Below the pieces are notes generated by a model. It did no database searches. It was not told the DNA's origin and worked only from the letters and a program-made list of their open reading frames with translations. From contig NC_014758.1 of assembly GCF_000183405.1 (NCBI RefSeq), positions 806,001-870,000 on the forward strand: a DNA stretch of 64,000 nucleotides. Reading direction: 5' to 3'. This document shows, one piece after another, positions 35,034 to 43,836 of the stretch. Origin of the DNA: Calditerrivibrio nitroreducens DSM 19672. Its GTDB lineage: Bacteria > Chrysiogenota > Deferribacteres > Deferribacterales > Calditerrivibrionaceae. Positions within the stretch are counted from its first letter, which is position 1. The number at the start of each line of letters is the position of its first letter. The position numbers and the translations under genes are program-made.

Positions 35034-37440
35034 AAATGAATTGGAAAAACTGGTAAATGAGAATATCGATTTTTTAGTAGAAAATATCCTTGACAATTTT
35101 AAAGACTATGAATTTGCAGAATATCTTCCTCGAAATAAGGAATTGGTAAAAAATATTTTATTAAGAATTGTTCCCCTGATTAATGAGTTGATAAAAAAAA
35201 GTTTTGACAGAATTAATATTGAAGATATCCAAAATAATGATGTACTCGATTTTATAAAAAATGAAGTACTTAATCATTATACAAGAGGTATCGCTTTAGA
35301 AAATTTTTTAAATTTTTTATATATTATTTACGAATCTTTGGATGCTTTATTTTATGAAAAATACAAAAATAACTTAGATTATTGTAATAGTTTATCTAAA
35401 TTTTTAAGAAATTGCTTTTTTAGTATAGTAAAAGAGATTATTAAATATTGGAATGAACTTAAGTATCCTCAGTTGAATAAAGCTATCCTAAAAGAGAATT
35501 TAAGCTTAATTTCTCTAAAAAAGACTCAAGAACTAAGAGAAACTTTATTGAACAGTATCTTGACTTTTCTGGGTGGAATTTTCTTCATAGTTGACAAAGA
35601 ATTGAATGTTGTTTTTATAAGTGGTGAATTCTCTGAAAAATTCGGTTTATCAGCTGATAAAATAAAAAACCTTTATGATTTCCATGAAAAATTTCATCGT
35701 TGTAAAAGTAATTTTTGTCCAATTATAGATGGAATTAAGAGAGATGTTGGGCATGAATTTGTGGAGGCATTTACTCTGGCAGATGGAAGGGAATCTATCT
35801 TTAAAGTGAGGATGCTTAAGGATATTGTGGTAGATGGGAAAATATGGAAGATTATAGTAATGGACGATCTATCCAGCAATTTAGAACGTTTAGATTCAAT
35901 TTTGTTTTCTGAGATCGCAAATGCAGCGGAGTTATCCATAGTGTTGACAGATATATCTGGCCATATTGAATATGTGAATAGATTTTTTGAAAAAACTACA
36001 GGATATACCGCCAGTGAATCGATTGGTCAAAACCCAAAGATTTTAAAAAGTGGTGCTCATGATGAACATTTTTATAAAGAATTATGGGATAATATTTTGT
36101 CCGGAAAGATTTGGAAAGGCAAGTTTAAAAATAAAAGGAAAGATGGCAGTTTTTACTATGAAAAGGCTGTAATCGTACCTATAAAAGATGTGTCTGGAAA
36201 TATACTAAAATTTGTGGCTATGAAAGAAGATATTACAAAACAGGTAGAGCTGGAAATGCAGGTGTACATATCCCAAAGGTATGAATATCTCAATAGGCTT
36301 GTGGGAAGATTTGCACATGACCTTAACAATGTATTGACGTATCTGTATGCATTAAATGATGAGATAGAAAGTAGCATAGACGATAATAAGATTAAAGAAC
36401 TGATAGTGGGGAATAAGAATGCTCTTATGAAAATTGCTGATATGATAAAAAGCCTGTCATCTTTTTCAAGACGTGACCATCTGGAGATGGAAAAGACAAC
36501 TGTAAAAGATATTTATGAAGATTTAATGAAGATAAATAAAAGGCTTATTCCCACAAATATTGCTATTTTAGTGGATTTTTCTGATGCCTCTTATGTGAAT
36601 GTGGATAAGATGTTGATGCAACAGGTATTGTACAATATTATTGTTAATGCAAAAGATGCAGTTTTAAAAAAGTTTGGTTCTGCTGAAGGCGGTAGGATAG
36701 GTATTGTTTCGGAAAAGATAGCAATTGATTCCTCTTACAAAGTAAAGATTAGTGAGTTTGAAACTCTGACAGTAAAGGTAGGTAGCTATATCTCCATAAG
36801 GGTTTCGGATAACGGGGTAGGTATACCTAAAGAACATATCTATAATATTTTTGAACCTTTTTTCACAAATAATTCCAACAATCAAAAAGTTGGTTTGGGG
36901 CTTTCGGCTGCATACGGAATTGTCAAACAGCATAATGGATATATTTTTGTAGATTCCACTGAGGGGATTGGAACGAATGTTACCATTTTTCTCCCTGAAT
37001 ATAAGGAAATTATAAAAGATGATAAAGTGGAATTTAAAGAAGAGAATACCAAAATTTATAAGCTACCACCACTTACAGTAATGATAGTGGATGATGAACC
37101 TGAAATTTTAAATTACATAGAAAAGGTTGTTTCTGTTGCGGGTGGAAAGGTGAATAAATTTGATAATTATAAAAGTGCAGAGGAATTTTTAAGATCAGCT
37201 AATGAACTCGATTTCATTATCGTGGACTATATCTTAAAGGATGGCAACGGCCTTAGACTTTTTGAAAAAGCAAGAGATAAATTTTTGAAACTGAAAACGA
37301 TAGTAATAAGTGGCCAGGCTGATAGTAATTTGAAGCAACACCCTGAATTTAATAAAGGATTTCTTTTTTTAAGAAAGCCATTTAAAGGATCCACTCTGAT
37401 AAATTTGATGAAATTTTTTCTTGAGTCTTATAAGATATAG
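35020..37440 (+). CDS. Hybrid kinase with helical sensor, two PAS domains and receiver
   Basis: A protein of about 806 residues. Residues 1-165 are an all-helical module that recalls RsbR-type N-terminal sensors. PAS 1 (about 175-295) carries HRCKSNFCPI, a Cys pair that could bind metal or sense redox state. PAS 2 (about 300-420) is canonical (IVLTDISGHIEYVNRFFEKT). The HisKA is atypical, with YLNRLVGRFAHDLNNVLTYL. The ATPase has NIIVNAKDAV, DNGVGIPKE and VGLGLSAAYG. A C-terminal receiver has VMIVDDEPEI, IIVDYILKDGNG and LRKPFK. A GTG at 35011 is an alternative start. Confidence 0.85.
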   Translation: MEIVKNELEKLVNENIDFLVENILDNFKDYEFAEYLPRNKELVKNILLRIVPLINELIKKSFDRINIEDIQNNDVLDFIKNEVLNHYTRGIALENFLNFLYIIYESLDALFYEKYKNNLDYCNSLSKFLRNCFFSIVKEIIKYWNELKYPQLNKAILKENLSLISLKKTQELRETLLNSILTFLGGIFFIVDKELNVVFISGEFSEKFGLSADKIKNLYDFHEKFHRCKSNFCPIIDGIKRDVGHEFVEAFTLADGRESIFKVRMLKDIVVDGKIWKIIVMDDLSSNLERLDSILFSEIANAAELSIVLTDISGHIEYVNRFFEKTTGYTASESIGQNPKILKSGAHDEHFYKELWDNILSGKIWKGKFKNKRKDGSFYYEKAVIVPIKDVSGNILKFVAMKEDITKQVELEMQVYISQRYEYLNRLVGRFAHDLNNVLTYLYALNDEIESSIDDNKIKELIVGNKNALMKIADMIKSLSSFSRRDHLEMEKTTVKDIYEDLMKINKRLIPTNIAILVDFSDASYVNVDKMLMQQVLYNIIVNAKDAVLKKFGSAEGGRIGIVSEKIAIDSSYKVKISEFETLTVKVGSYISIRVSDNGVGIPKEHIYNIFEPFFTNNSNNQKVGLGLSAAYGIVKQHNGYIFVDSTEGIGTNVTIFLPEYKEIIKDDKVEFKEENTKIYKLPPLTVMIVDDEPEILNYIEKVVSVAGGKVNKFDNYKSAEEFLRSANELDFIIVDYILKDGNGLRLFEKARDKFLKLKTIVISGQADSNLKQHPEFNKGFLFLRKPFKGSTLINLMKFFLESYKI

Positions 37441-37676
37441 CTTTTTCATTTTCAGGTAAGAATTTATGCTAACAGTCCTTTAGTTTAGCAGAGCTTAAAG
37501 ATGGCAAATTCGATACCCTGAATGTAAAGAAGTATATCTATGATAAAAAACATGATTTTAGGATTTTTACCCTTCATAATTAAAAAAAGATGGTTAAGTT
37601 AGTTCGATGAATGTTGCTAAATGTATTTTTTATGGTTATAATGTAAAATATTAAAAATGTTGATGTGGGTTCATCT

Positions 37677-39341
37677 ATGGATAAACAGTTACTTAAAGAG
37701 TATCTTTTTTTGGCTATAGAATACACAAGCGATTGGGTTATCATTACTGATATCGATGGCGTCATTGTGTATGCAAACAATGCTGTAGAGGTGATAAGCG
37801 GTTATAAAAAAGAGGAGATACTGGGTCAAAAACCATCTATTTTCAAGTCAGGCCTCTATACACGTGAAGATTACGAAAAACTATGGAATACAATACTGAG
37901 TGGTCAGGTGTACAAAAAGGCTCTGATAAATAAGAAAAAAGATGGGACTTTTTTCCAGATTTTGCATACTATTTTGCCGATCAAACAGGATGGTAGGGTC
38001 GTAAAGTTTTTATCCATAGCAAAAGATATATCAAGAGAGATGGAGCTTTTGGATGAGATAAAAAAGTTTAAGTATCAGGACACTTCCACAGGATTGCTGA
38101 ATAGGGCGGGCTTTATTTACGAAATTAACAGGAGTGCTAAAAACTATAAGAATATCGAAATTGGTATGGCAATAATAGTCATCGATATTGTGAATTTCTC
38201 ACATTTTAATGAGGTATACGGCACCAGTGTTTGTAGTGATCTCCTGAAGCTCTTTGGCAAAAGATTAGCAGATAGATTTGGTGGAAATGCTATAGTGGCA
38301 AGAATAGGTGGGGATGTATTTGCTATTTTTAGTATTTTTTCTAATATCAATGAACTGATGAACATGATAAGTGAAATAATCTCCGTTTGTAAATCCCCTT
38401 TTAGTATAGAAAACATCAATGAAATTGTATTTGACATCAAGATTGGGGCAAGGGTTTTGCAGCAATCCGATATCTACATTGAAGATAGCCTACATAAAGC
38501 AGAGCTGGCACTTGATTTTGCTAAAAAGAATCCCAATTCTATTTTTAGATTTTATGACGATAATATCAACAAAGAGGTAACCGATTTTGTTGATACCTAC
38601 CATCTGGTAAAAGAAGCTATAGAGAATAAGTGGATCGTTTTTTATTTTCAGCCAATTTATGATACAAATAGTTTAAAAATAGTTTCGTTGGAGGCTCTTG
38701 TAAGGATAAAACACCCAACAATGGGGCTAATATATCCCGATAAGTTTATCAATTTTTTAGAAAGAAGCAGCTTTTTAGCCGATTTTGAACGTATATTATT
38801 CGAAAAGGCTTTAAGCTATTTGAACCGTATTTCAGATGAAACTGGTGGCAATCTAAACATTTCTATCAACATAAGTGTAAACTCATTTAGAAATGGTAGT
38901 ATAATTGACCTGTGTGAAAAGGTTTCTGAAGAGATGAGGAGATTTATAAGTATTGAGATAACAGAAAGAGTCTTCGCAGAAAAAGTTGATAAGATTATAG
39001 GTGTTCTAAATAAGTTAAATGAGATGGGGTTTGTTTTGGAAATAGATGATTTTGGTACCGGCTATTCTTCCCTTGGTTATATAGATAAGATGCCGGTGGA
39101 TTTTTTGAAAATCGATATGTCTTTCGTGTCAAGAATGGCTGAGTGTAAAAAAACATATGCCATAGTTAAGTCGATCATAGAGCTTGCAAAGGGTGTCGGA
39201 ATGAAGACGATTGCCGAAGGGGTGGAGACAAAAGAACAATACGATATGCTAAAATCTCTGGGAACCGATTTTGTTCAGGGGTATTATTTTAGCAAACCCT
39301 TACCTTTTGAGGATATACTTTTAAAATTAAAGTCTAAATAA
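37677..39341 (+). CDS. PAS-GGDEF(degenerate)-EAL cyclic-di-GMP phosphodiesterase
   Basis: A protein of about 554 residues. PAS/PAC (about 10-125) is followed by a GGDEF domain (about 135-300) whose active site reads RIGGDVFAIF, so the catalytic Glu is lost. A complete EAL domain (about 310-550) has VSLEALVRIKHP, EITERVF, IDDFGTGYSSLGYI, FLKIDMSF, AEGVET and QGYYFSKPLPF. It should hydrolyse c-di-GMP, with the dead GGDEF perhaps binding GTP. The start at ATG 37677 has GTGGGT ahead; a GTG at 37665 is rejected. The 236-base gap before it holds a -10-like TATAAT (37638-37643) and a start-less coding relic. Confidence 0.87.
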   Translation: MDKQLLKEYLFLAIEYTSDWVIITDIDGVIVYANNAVEVISGYKKEEILGQKPSIFKSGLYTREDYEKLWNTILSGQVYKKALINKKKDGTFFQILHTILPIKQDGRVVKFLSIAKDISREMELLDEIKKFKYQDTSTGLLNRAGFIYEINRSAKNYKNIEIGMAIIVIDIVNFSHFNEVYGTSVCSDLLKLFGKRLADRFGGNAIVARIGGDVFAIFSIFSNINELMNMISEIISVCKSPFSIENINEIVFDIKIGARVLQQSDIYIEDSLHKAELALDFAKKNPNSIFRFYDDNINKEVTDFVDTYHLVKEAIENKWIVFYFQPIYDTNSLKIVSLEALVRIKHPTMGLIYPDKFINFLERSSFLADFERILFEKALSYLNRISDETGGNLNISINISVNSFRNGSIIDLCEKVSEEMRRFISIEITERVFAEKVDKIIGVLNKLNEMGFVLEIDDFGTGYSSLGYIDKMPVDFLKIDMSFVSRMAECKKTYAIVKSIIELAKGVGMKTIAEGVETKEQYDMLKSLGTDFVQGYYFSKPLPFEDILLKLKSK

Positions 39342-39381
39342 ATAAAACATTCTTTCAATGTAAGATGAATTAAAATTTCAG

Positions 39382-39416
39382 GGTGCTGTGTCTTAAATAT
39401 TTTTCGACACAGCACC
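39382..39416. terminator. Strong hairpin between the EAL gene and the convergent rubrerythrin-like gene
   Basis: GGTGCTGTGTC (39382-39392) pairs perfectly over 11 bp with GACACAGCACC (39406-39416). T-runs are poor on both strands, so it may act as a bidirectional or RNA-stabilising 3' hairpin. Confidence 0.55.
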
Positions 39417-39433
39417 ATTGTTGTTAGTTTAGA

Positions 39434-39940
39434 TTAGTTTTCCTCTACAGAAAACTCCTGAGTGTCAAACCAGAAGCCATCTCTACTCATAAAATCTATT
39501 TCTGCTTTTATAATCTCGAAATGCTTTTTTTCAACATCTGCCAGTTTATTGAAGAAATCTTTTACCTTTGGATCTGTGGCTTTACTTGCCTCATTAATAT
39601 AAAAGTTCATAGCTTTTTCTTCGTGGGTTAAGGCCACTTTCAATGCATCCTCATCCGCAAGCTCAGATTTTTCTGCAAGTTTCAGATCTTTTGTGGAAGG
39701 CATAAATTTAGAAAGTCTTCCTTTAGGGACGTTTACCTGCTCTATCGGCTGACCAGCCATAATTTTTTCGGTAAATTTTTCTATGAGTTCCATGTGATCA
39801 ATTTCGTCCAGGGCAAGCTGAATAAACATATTTTTACCGGTACCAACCTTTGTTTGTTTTGCATACTTCAAATAAGCTCTTAACCCCTCTTTTTCAGCTT
39901 CATAAGCAGTTTTCAAAGCTTTCATCAGTTCTGTAGGCAT
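39434..39940 (-). CDS. Rubrerythrin/ferritin-like diiron protein
   Basis: A four-helix-bundle protein of about 168 residues. Carboxylate/His ligands are visible as YEAEKEGLRAYLKYAK (about 14-29), LALDEIDHMELIEKF (about 43-57), ALTHEEKAMNFYINEA (about 108-123) and LADVEKKHFEII (about 135-146), the EXnEXXH pairs of rubrerythrin-like proteins. There is no rubredoxin domain. It could reduce peroxide or store iron. GGAGG is 5 bases ahead of the second ATG (39940) but only 2 ahead of the first (39943), so the second is preferred. Confidence 0.82.
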   Translation of the reverse strand: MPTELMKALKTAYEAEKEGLRAYLKYAKQTKVGTGKNMFIQLALDEIDHMELIEKFTEKIMAGQPIEQVNVPKGRLSKFMPSTKDLKLAEKSELADEDALKVALTHEEKAMNFYINEASKATDPKVKDFFNKLADVEKKHFEIIKAEIDFMSRDGFWFDTQEFSVEEN

Positions 39941-39984
39941 CATGACCTCCTTATATTATTATAATTATGTTTTATGCTAATAAT

Positions 39985-40012
39985 ATTATAACAACAAAAA
40001 TTCTTTTTTCAA
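39985..40012 (-). promoter_or_regulatory. Promoter of the rubrerythrin-like gene
   Basis: On the minus strand TTGAAA (40007-40012) and TATAAT (39985-39990) are 16 bases apart. It is divergent from the aminotransferase promoter, 16 bases away. Confidence 0.55.
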
Positions 40013-40019
40013 TAAAATA

Positions 40020-40056
40020 TTGCATAATTGTGCAAAATATTTTAATATGATATAAA
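40020..40056 (+). promoter_or_regulatory. Aminotransferase promoter with inverted repeat over the -35
   Basis: TTGTGC (40028-40033) and TATAAA (40051-40056) are 17 bases apart. The dyad TTGCA-N6-TGCAA (40020-40035) spans the -35 and could be an operator. The binding protein is unknown. Confidence 0.45.
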
Positions 40057-40074
40057 AATTTCCGGAGGTTTATG

Positions 40075-41382
40075 ATGAACCCATTAGCCAAAGAATTAAA
40101 TGATATTATAGCTTCAGAAAACCCTGTTGTTCTGGATATGCTTTCAGAACTTGGTAAAAATCTATATTTTCCAAAAGGGATTTTGACTCAGTCTGCGGAG
40201 GCAAAAGAAAAGGCTTATAAATACAATGCCACCATAGGTATAGCTACCGAAAAGGATGGGCCGATGTATCTTGACTGTATCTATGAGCCTCTCAAGACAT
40301 TTAAGCCTGCAGACCTTTTCCCATATGCACCTGCTACAGGTAGAGCGGATCTCCGCAAAAAGTGGAGGGAAAAACAGATCGAAGAAAACCCTTCAATGAA
40401 AGGTAAATTTTTTGGTACACCTATCGTTACTAATGCTCTTACTCACGGCTTAAGTATAATTGCCGACATGTTTGTGGATAAAGGGGACTATGTATTGCTT
40501 CCTGATATGTTCTGGGGTAACTACAGATTGACCTTTAATACAAGATGTGGTGGAGAGGTGGTTACTTTTAATACCTTTACCCCTCAGGGTGGCTTTGATG
40601 TGGATGCAATGCTTGCCAAAGCTAAAGAGCTGGGTGAGAAAAAAGGTAAAGTGTTGTTGATATTAAACTTTCCAAACAACCCATCCGGATATATGCCTAC
40701 GGTGGATGAAGGTCAAAAAATGGCTGAAGGACTTGTGGCTCTTGCTGAATCTGGGATAAAGTTGATTGTGGTGACAGATGATGCATACTTTGGGCTTTTC
40801 TTTGAAGATACGATGACCGAATCCCTTTTTGGAAAAGTTATTAATAGGTCTAAAAATCTTCTTGCCATCAAACTTGATGGTGCCACAAAAGAGGAGTATG
40901 TATGGGGATTCCGGGTAGGTTTTATCACTTTTGGTGGCACCGATACAAAGGATCAGCCGGGGATCTTTACAGCTCTTGAGAAAAAAGTGGCGGGTATAAT
41001 CAGAGGTACTATATCAAACTGCCCTCATCCATCCCAGACTTTTGTCCTTTACGGCCTTAATCATCCAGATTTTAAAAAGCAGAAGGAAGAGAAGTATCAG
41101 ATAATGAAACAAAGGGCAAACAGGGTCAAAGATGTCTTAAATTCTGGTAAATATGACGATGAGTTTGTATATTACCCATTCAATTCTGGTTATTTTATGT
41201 GTTTGAAGCTGAAAAATGTCGACGCAGAGGCTTTGAGGGTTCATCTGCTTAATAATTATGGTGTGGGCACAATTTCTGTGAATAAAACCGATTTGAGAAT
41301 TGCCTTCTCCTGTATGGAGGTTGAAGATATAGAGGATCTTTTTAATATCATATATCAAGGATGCAAAGATTTGCGGAAATAA
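40075..41382 (+). CDS. Class I/II PLP-dependent aminotransferase
   Basis: A 435-residue fold-type I aminotransferase. TNALTHGLSIIADMFVDKGD (about 120), ILNFPNNPSGYMPT (about 200-213, substrate-site Asn), VVTDDAYFGLFFED (about 233, Asp/Tyr for PLP), the likely PLP Lys in LDGATKEEYVWGFRVG (about 275), and the Arg in GFRVGF are visible. The reaction is transamination, perhaps of aromatic or branched substrates; specificity cannot be read. An ATG at 40072 is only 3 bases after GGAGG, so 40075 (6 bases) is preferred. A terminator follows. Confidence 0.83.
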   Translation: MNPLAKELNDIIASENPVVLDMLSELGKNLYFPKGILTQSAEAKEKAYKYNATIGIATEKDGPMYLDCIYEPLKTFKPADLFPYAPATGRADLRKKWREKQIEENPSMKGKFFGTPIVTNALTHGLSIIADMFVDKGDYVLLPDMFWGNYRLTFNTRCGGEVVTFNTFTPQGGFDVDAMLAKAKELGEKKGKVLLILNFPNNPSGYMPTVDEGQKMAEGLVALAESGIKLIVVTDDAYFGLFFEDTMTESLFGKVINRSKNLLAIKLDGATKEEYVWGFRVGFITFGGTDTKDQPGIFTALEKKVAGIIRGTISNCPHPSQTFVLYGLNHPDFKKQKEEKYQIMKQRANRVKDVLNSGKYDDEFVYYPFNSGYFMCLKLKNVDAEALRVHLLNNYGVGTISVNKTDLRIAFSCMEVEDIEDLFNIIYQGCKDLRK

Positions 41383-41391
41383 CGACACTAA

Positions 41392-41417
41392 AGGCAGGGT
41401 AAAACCTGCCTTTTTTT
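41392..41417 (+). terminator. Intrinsic terminator after the aminotransferase
   Basis: AGGCAGG/CCTGCCT with loop GTAAAA is followed by seven T residues, only 14 bases before the yedF start. Confidence 0.85.
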
Positions 41418-41430
41418 ATGAGGAGAGTGT

Positions 41431-42027
41431 ATGGTAATTGATGCAAGAGGGAAACCATGTCCAACACCTGTGATTATGACTAAAAAATATCTTGACAGTA
41501 TTACAGAAGGTACCTTTACCGTCATTGTGGATAGTGAAGTATCGAAGATCAACGTATCAAAATTCCTGGAAAGTCAGGGTGTAAGCTTTGAAATCGATCA
41601 AAATGGCAATGAGTTTAAATTTACAGTTGCTAAAGGGTTTAGCTGTAGTTTACCCCAGACAGAGCAGAAATCAGAATCACAGCCTTCAAAAAATATTGTG
41701 GTTTTTATAACAGCTGAGACAATTGGGCATGAAAATCTGGATCTGGGAAAGATTTTGATGGTAGGGTTTCTAAAAAATCTCAAGGAGCAATCCCCTCTAC
41801 CCAATACGATCATATTTGTAAACACCGGTGTTTTTATAACCACCAAGGAGTCTGAGATTGTGTCCGCTTTAAAAGAACTTGAAGCTAATGGGGTGGAGAT
41901 ACTAAATTGCGGTACCTGTTTAAATTTCTTCAATATCGATACCAAAAATCTTTTAGTGGGATCTGTGACGGATGCATATACAGTTGCCAGAAGACTGTTT
42001 GATGCGGATAAAGTAATAAGATTGTAA
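41431..42027 (+). CDS. yedF: YedF-like selenium metabolism protein (TusA-DsrE fusion)
   Basis: A 198-residue protein. Residues 1-70 are a TusA/SirA fold with the CPxP motif in DARGKPCPTPVIMTKK. Residues about 85-198 are a DsrE/DsrF-like domain with Cys in LNCGTCLNFFNI (about 157-161). YedF proteins are encoded beside selD in many selenium-using bacteria and are thought to deliver selenium or sulfur. Here selD begins 13 bases later, which supports the assignment. GAGGAG lies ahead of the ATG. Confidence 0.9.
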   Translation: MVIDARGKPCPTPVIMTKKYLDSITEGTFTVIVDSEVSKINVSKFLESQGVSFEIDQNGNEFKFTVAKGFSCSLPQTEQKSESQPSKNIVVFITAETIGHENLDLGKILMVGFLKNLKEQSPLPNTIIFVNTGVFITTKESEIVSALKELEANGVEILNCGTCLNFFNIDTKNLLVGSVTDAYTVARRLFDADKVIRL

Positions 42028-42040
42028 GATGAGGTTTTAG

Positions 42041-43069
42041 GTGATCAAGCTTACTCACCTCGTGAAAGCCGCCGGCTGAGCCGCCAAGATAAGCCCGGAG
42101 GGCTTACAGAAGGCTTTAGGTGGATTGAAAATATATCGGGATGAAAATGTCCTTGTGGCTTTTGAAACAAACGACGATGCCGGTGTGTTTAAACTGGATG
42201 AGAATAAGTATCTTATTCATACAGTTGACTTTATTACTCCTGTCTGTGATGATCCCTATACCTTCGGCAGAATATCCGCCATTAATTCCATGAGCGATGT
42301 TTTTGCCATGGGGGGTGATCCCATCAATGCCCTTTCTGTTCTTATGTATAGTTGTGATATTGATGAGTCGATTATATCTGAGATGATGCAGGGGGCTTGT
42401 GATGAGTTTACAAAGGTAAAATGTTCGTTGATTGGTGGTCATACAGTTGATGATCCGGAGGTCAAGCTTGGTTTTGCCGTGACAGGTCTGATTACTGATG
42501 GTAGATATTACAAAAATGTTGGTGCAAGGGAGGGTGATCTTCTAATATACACGAAGCCGCTTGGTATAGGAATAATATCCACCGCAGTAAAAGGGGAGAT
42601 CGCATCGAGGGAAGATGAATTGAATGTTATCGATACAATGCTCACTTCAAATTATCTGGCTTCAAAGATCGTAAAAAGATACGACATCTCCGCCCTCACT
42701 GATGTTACCGGGTTTGGACTGGGGGGGCATGCCTTTGAGATGGCTTCAGGATCAAACAAAGTGTTTGAAATTTTTGTGGATAAGCTCAACTTTTTACCAA
42801 ACACGTCGGAATTTGCCAATATGGGTATAATTCCTGCCGGTGCTTATTACAATAAACAGTTTCTTGCCGGAAAATATCTCTATTTAAATCAAAATAGTTC
42901 ACTGGAAATTGCAATGTTTGACCCTCAGACATCCGGAGGGCTTCTGGTGGCCGTTTCAGAGAAGGATGCTTCAAAGCTGAATGAAGATCTTTTGAATGCC
43001 GGTTATAAATCTTCCATAATTGGAGTTGCAAAACCTATTAACGATGATCTCTTTTTAAAATTTATTTAG
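42041..43069 (+). CDS. selD: Selenide, water dikinase SelD, itself a selenoprotein (UGA at codon 13)
   Basis: Reading from GTG 42041 (GAGG six bases upstream) gives KLTHLVKAAG-U-AAKISPEGLQ, where U is TGA at 42077-42079. The UGA falls where other SelD proteins have catalytic Cys or Sec, with the essential Lys three residues on (U13, K16, as in C17/K20 of E. coli). A normal-length enzyme of 342 residues results. Later blocks include DFITPVCDDPYTFGRISAIN, SDVFAMGGDPINAL, LIGGHTVDDPE, LTDVTGFGLGGHAFEM and DPQTSGGLLVAV. It makes selenophosphate from selenide and ATP for Sec-tRNA synthesis. Conventional gene calling would truncate it to about 42125. Confidence 0.95.
42090..42106 (+). promoter_or_regulatory. 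SECIS hairpin of selD
   Basis: TAAGCCC-GGA-GGGCTTA is a perfect 7-bp stem with GGA loop. The loop begins 17 bases after the UGA, inside the 16-37-base window used by bacterial SelB-binding elements, and has G at the first loop position. Confidence 0.75.
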
Positions 43070-43131
43070 ATTTACAATTCAAATACCAATTTTACTTTTA
43101 AATATTAAAATCGCTTGACAATTTAAAAAAA

Positions 43132-43153
43132 TTAAGCAATGCTAAACTATAAT
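43132..43153 (+). promoter_or_regulatory. Operator-like dyad and -10 box of the XRE/cupin regulator gene
   Basis: TTAAGC-AAT-GCTAAAC (43132-43147) is an imperfect dyad that abuts TATAAT (43148-43153). The GCTAAAC half is identical to the right half of the palindrome at the buk promoter. TTGACA at 43115 is too far (27 bases) to be its -35 unless an activator is involved. Confidence 0.4.
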
Positions 43154-43170
43154 AATTTTATGAGGTCTAT

Positions 43171-43773
43171 ATGGAGGAATTTAATATAAATATCGGGGAA
43201 AGGATCAAAAGATTGCGCCACATGAGGAATCTTACTTTGCAGGATGTGGCAAATTTCACAGGCTTTTCAAAAGCTCTGATATCACAGATAGAAAACAATG
43301 TGGTTACTCCCCCCATTACCACACTTGCAAAGATTGCAAAGGTATTAAATGTCAAGATGGTTTATTTCTTTGAAGATGATTTAGACTTTAAAGAATACTA
43401 TTTAGTCAAAAAAAATGACAGGAAAATCGCCTACAGGGAAGGGGCAAAGCATGGGTATATCTATGAAGAGCTGGCACATATAAAAAACAATGATATTTTT
43501 GAGTCGTTTGTGGTGACAATTAGATCGGAGCCGAGGGAAAAAAAACTTTTTAGCCATGAAGGGTATGAGTTTATGTATATCTTAGAAGGGGGGATAAGGA
43601 TGTATTTGAATAATGACGTTGTGACATTGGAAGAGGGGGACTCAATATCTTTCAGCTCCAAAATTCCCCATTATGCAGAAACATTGGGCGATAAGGATGC
43701 AAAGATACTCAGTATTCGTATGAAATCTATAGATATCAAAGCTTTGATAAATCAGGCTGGCAAGGATAAGTAA
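43171..43773 (+). CDS. XRE-family regulator with cupin domain
   Basis: A 200-residue protein. An N-terminal HTH (about 7-62) includes GERIKRLRHMRNLTLQDVAN and SKALISQIENNVVTPPITTL. A C-terminal cupin (about 115-190) has KKLFSHEGYEFMYILEGGIR and LEEGDSISFSSKIPHYAE, with His and Glu at metal or ligand positions. This family often senses small metabolites or thiols. The architecture is the same as the N-terminal 185 residues of the Ptb fusion at 9823, here without an enzyme. It follows selD by about 100 bases with its own promoter. Confidence 0.87.
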   Translation: MEEFNINIGERIKRLRHMRNLTLQDVANFTGFSKALISQIENNVVTPPITTLAKIAKVLNVKMVYFFEDDLDFKEYYLVKKNDRKIAYREGAKHGYIYEELAHIKNNDIFESFVVTIRSEPREKKLFSHEGYEFMYILEGGIRMYLNNDVVTLEEGDSISFSSKIPHYAETLGDKDAKILSIRMKSIDIKALINQAGKDK

Positions 43774-43836
43774 AATTTTTTAGGCCAACTTTTAGTATAA
43801 AAAGTATCTAAGTATAGCTTTTAAGGTGGTGCCTGA

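Noticed and set aside
37480-37582. Start-less frame ending in KKHDFRIFTLHN before the EAL gene
   Set aside because: It opens directly after a TAA and has no start. It may be the tail of a decayed gene, but nothing identifies it.
43115-43153. Simple sigma-70 promoter TTGACA/TATAAT for the XRE/cupin gene
   Set aside because: The spacer is 27 bases, far outside the usable range. Only the -10 and the dyad were kept.
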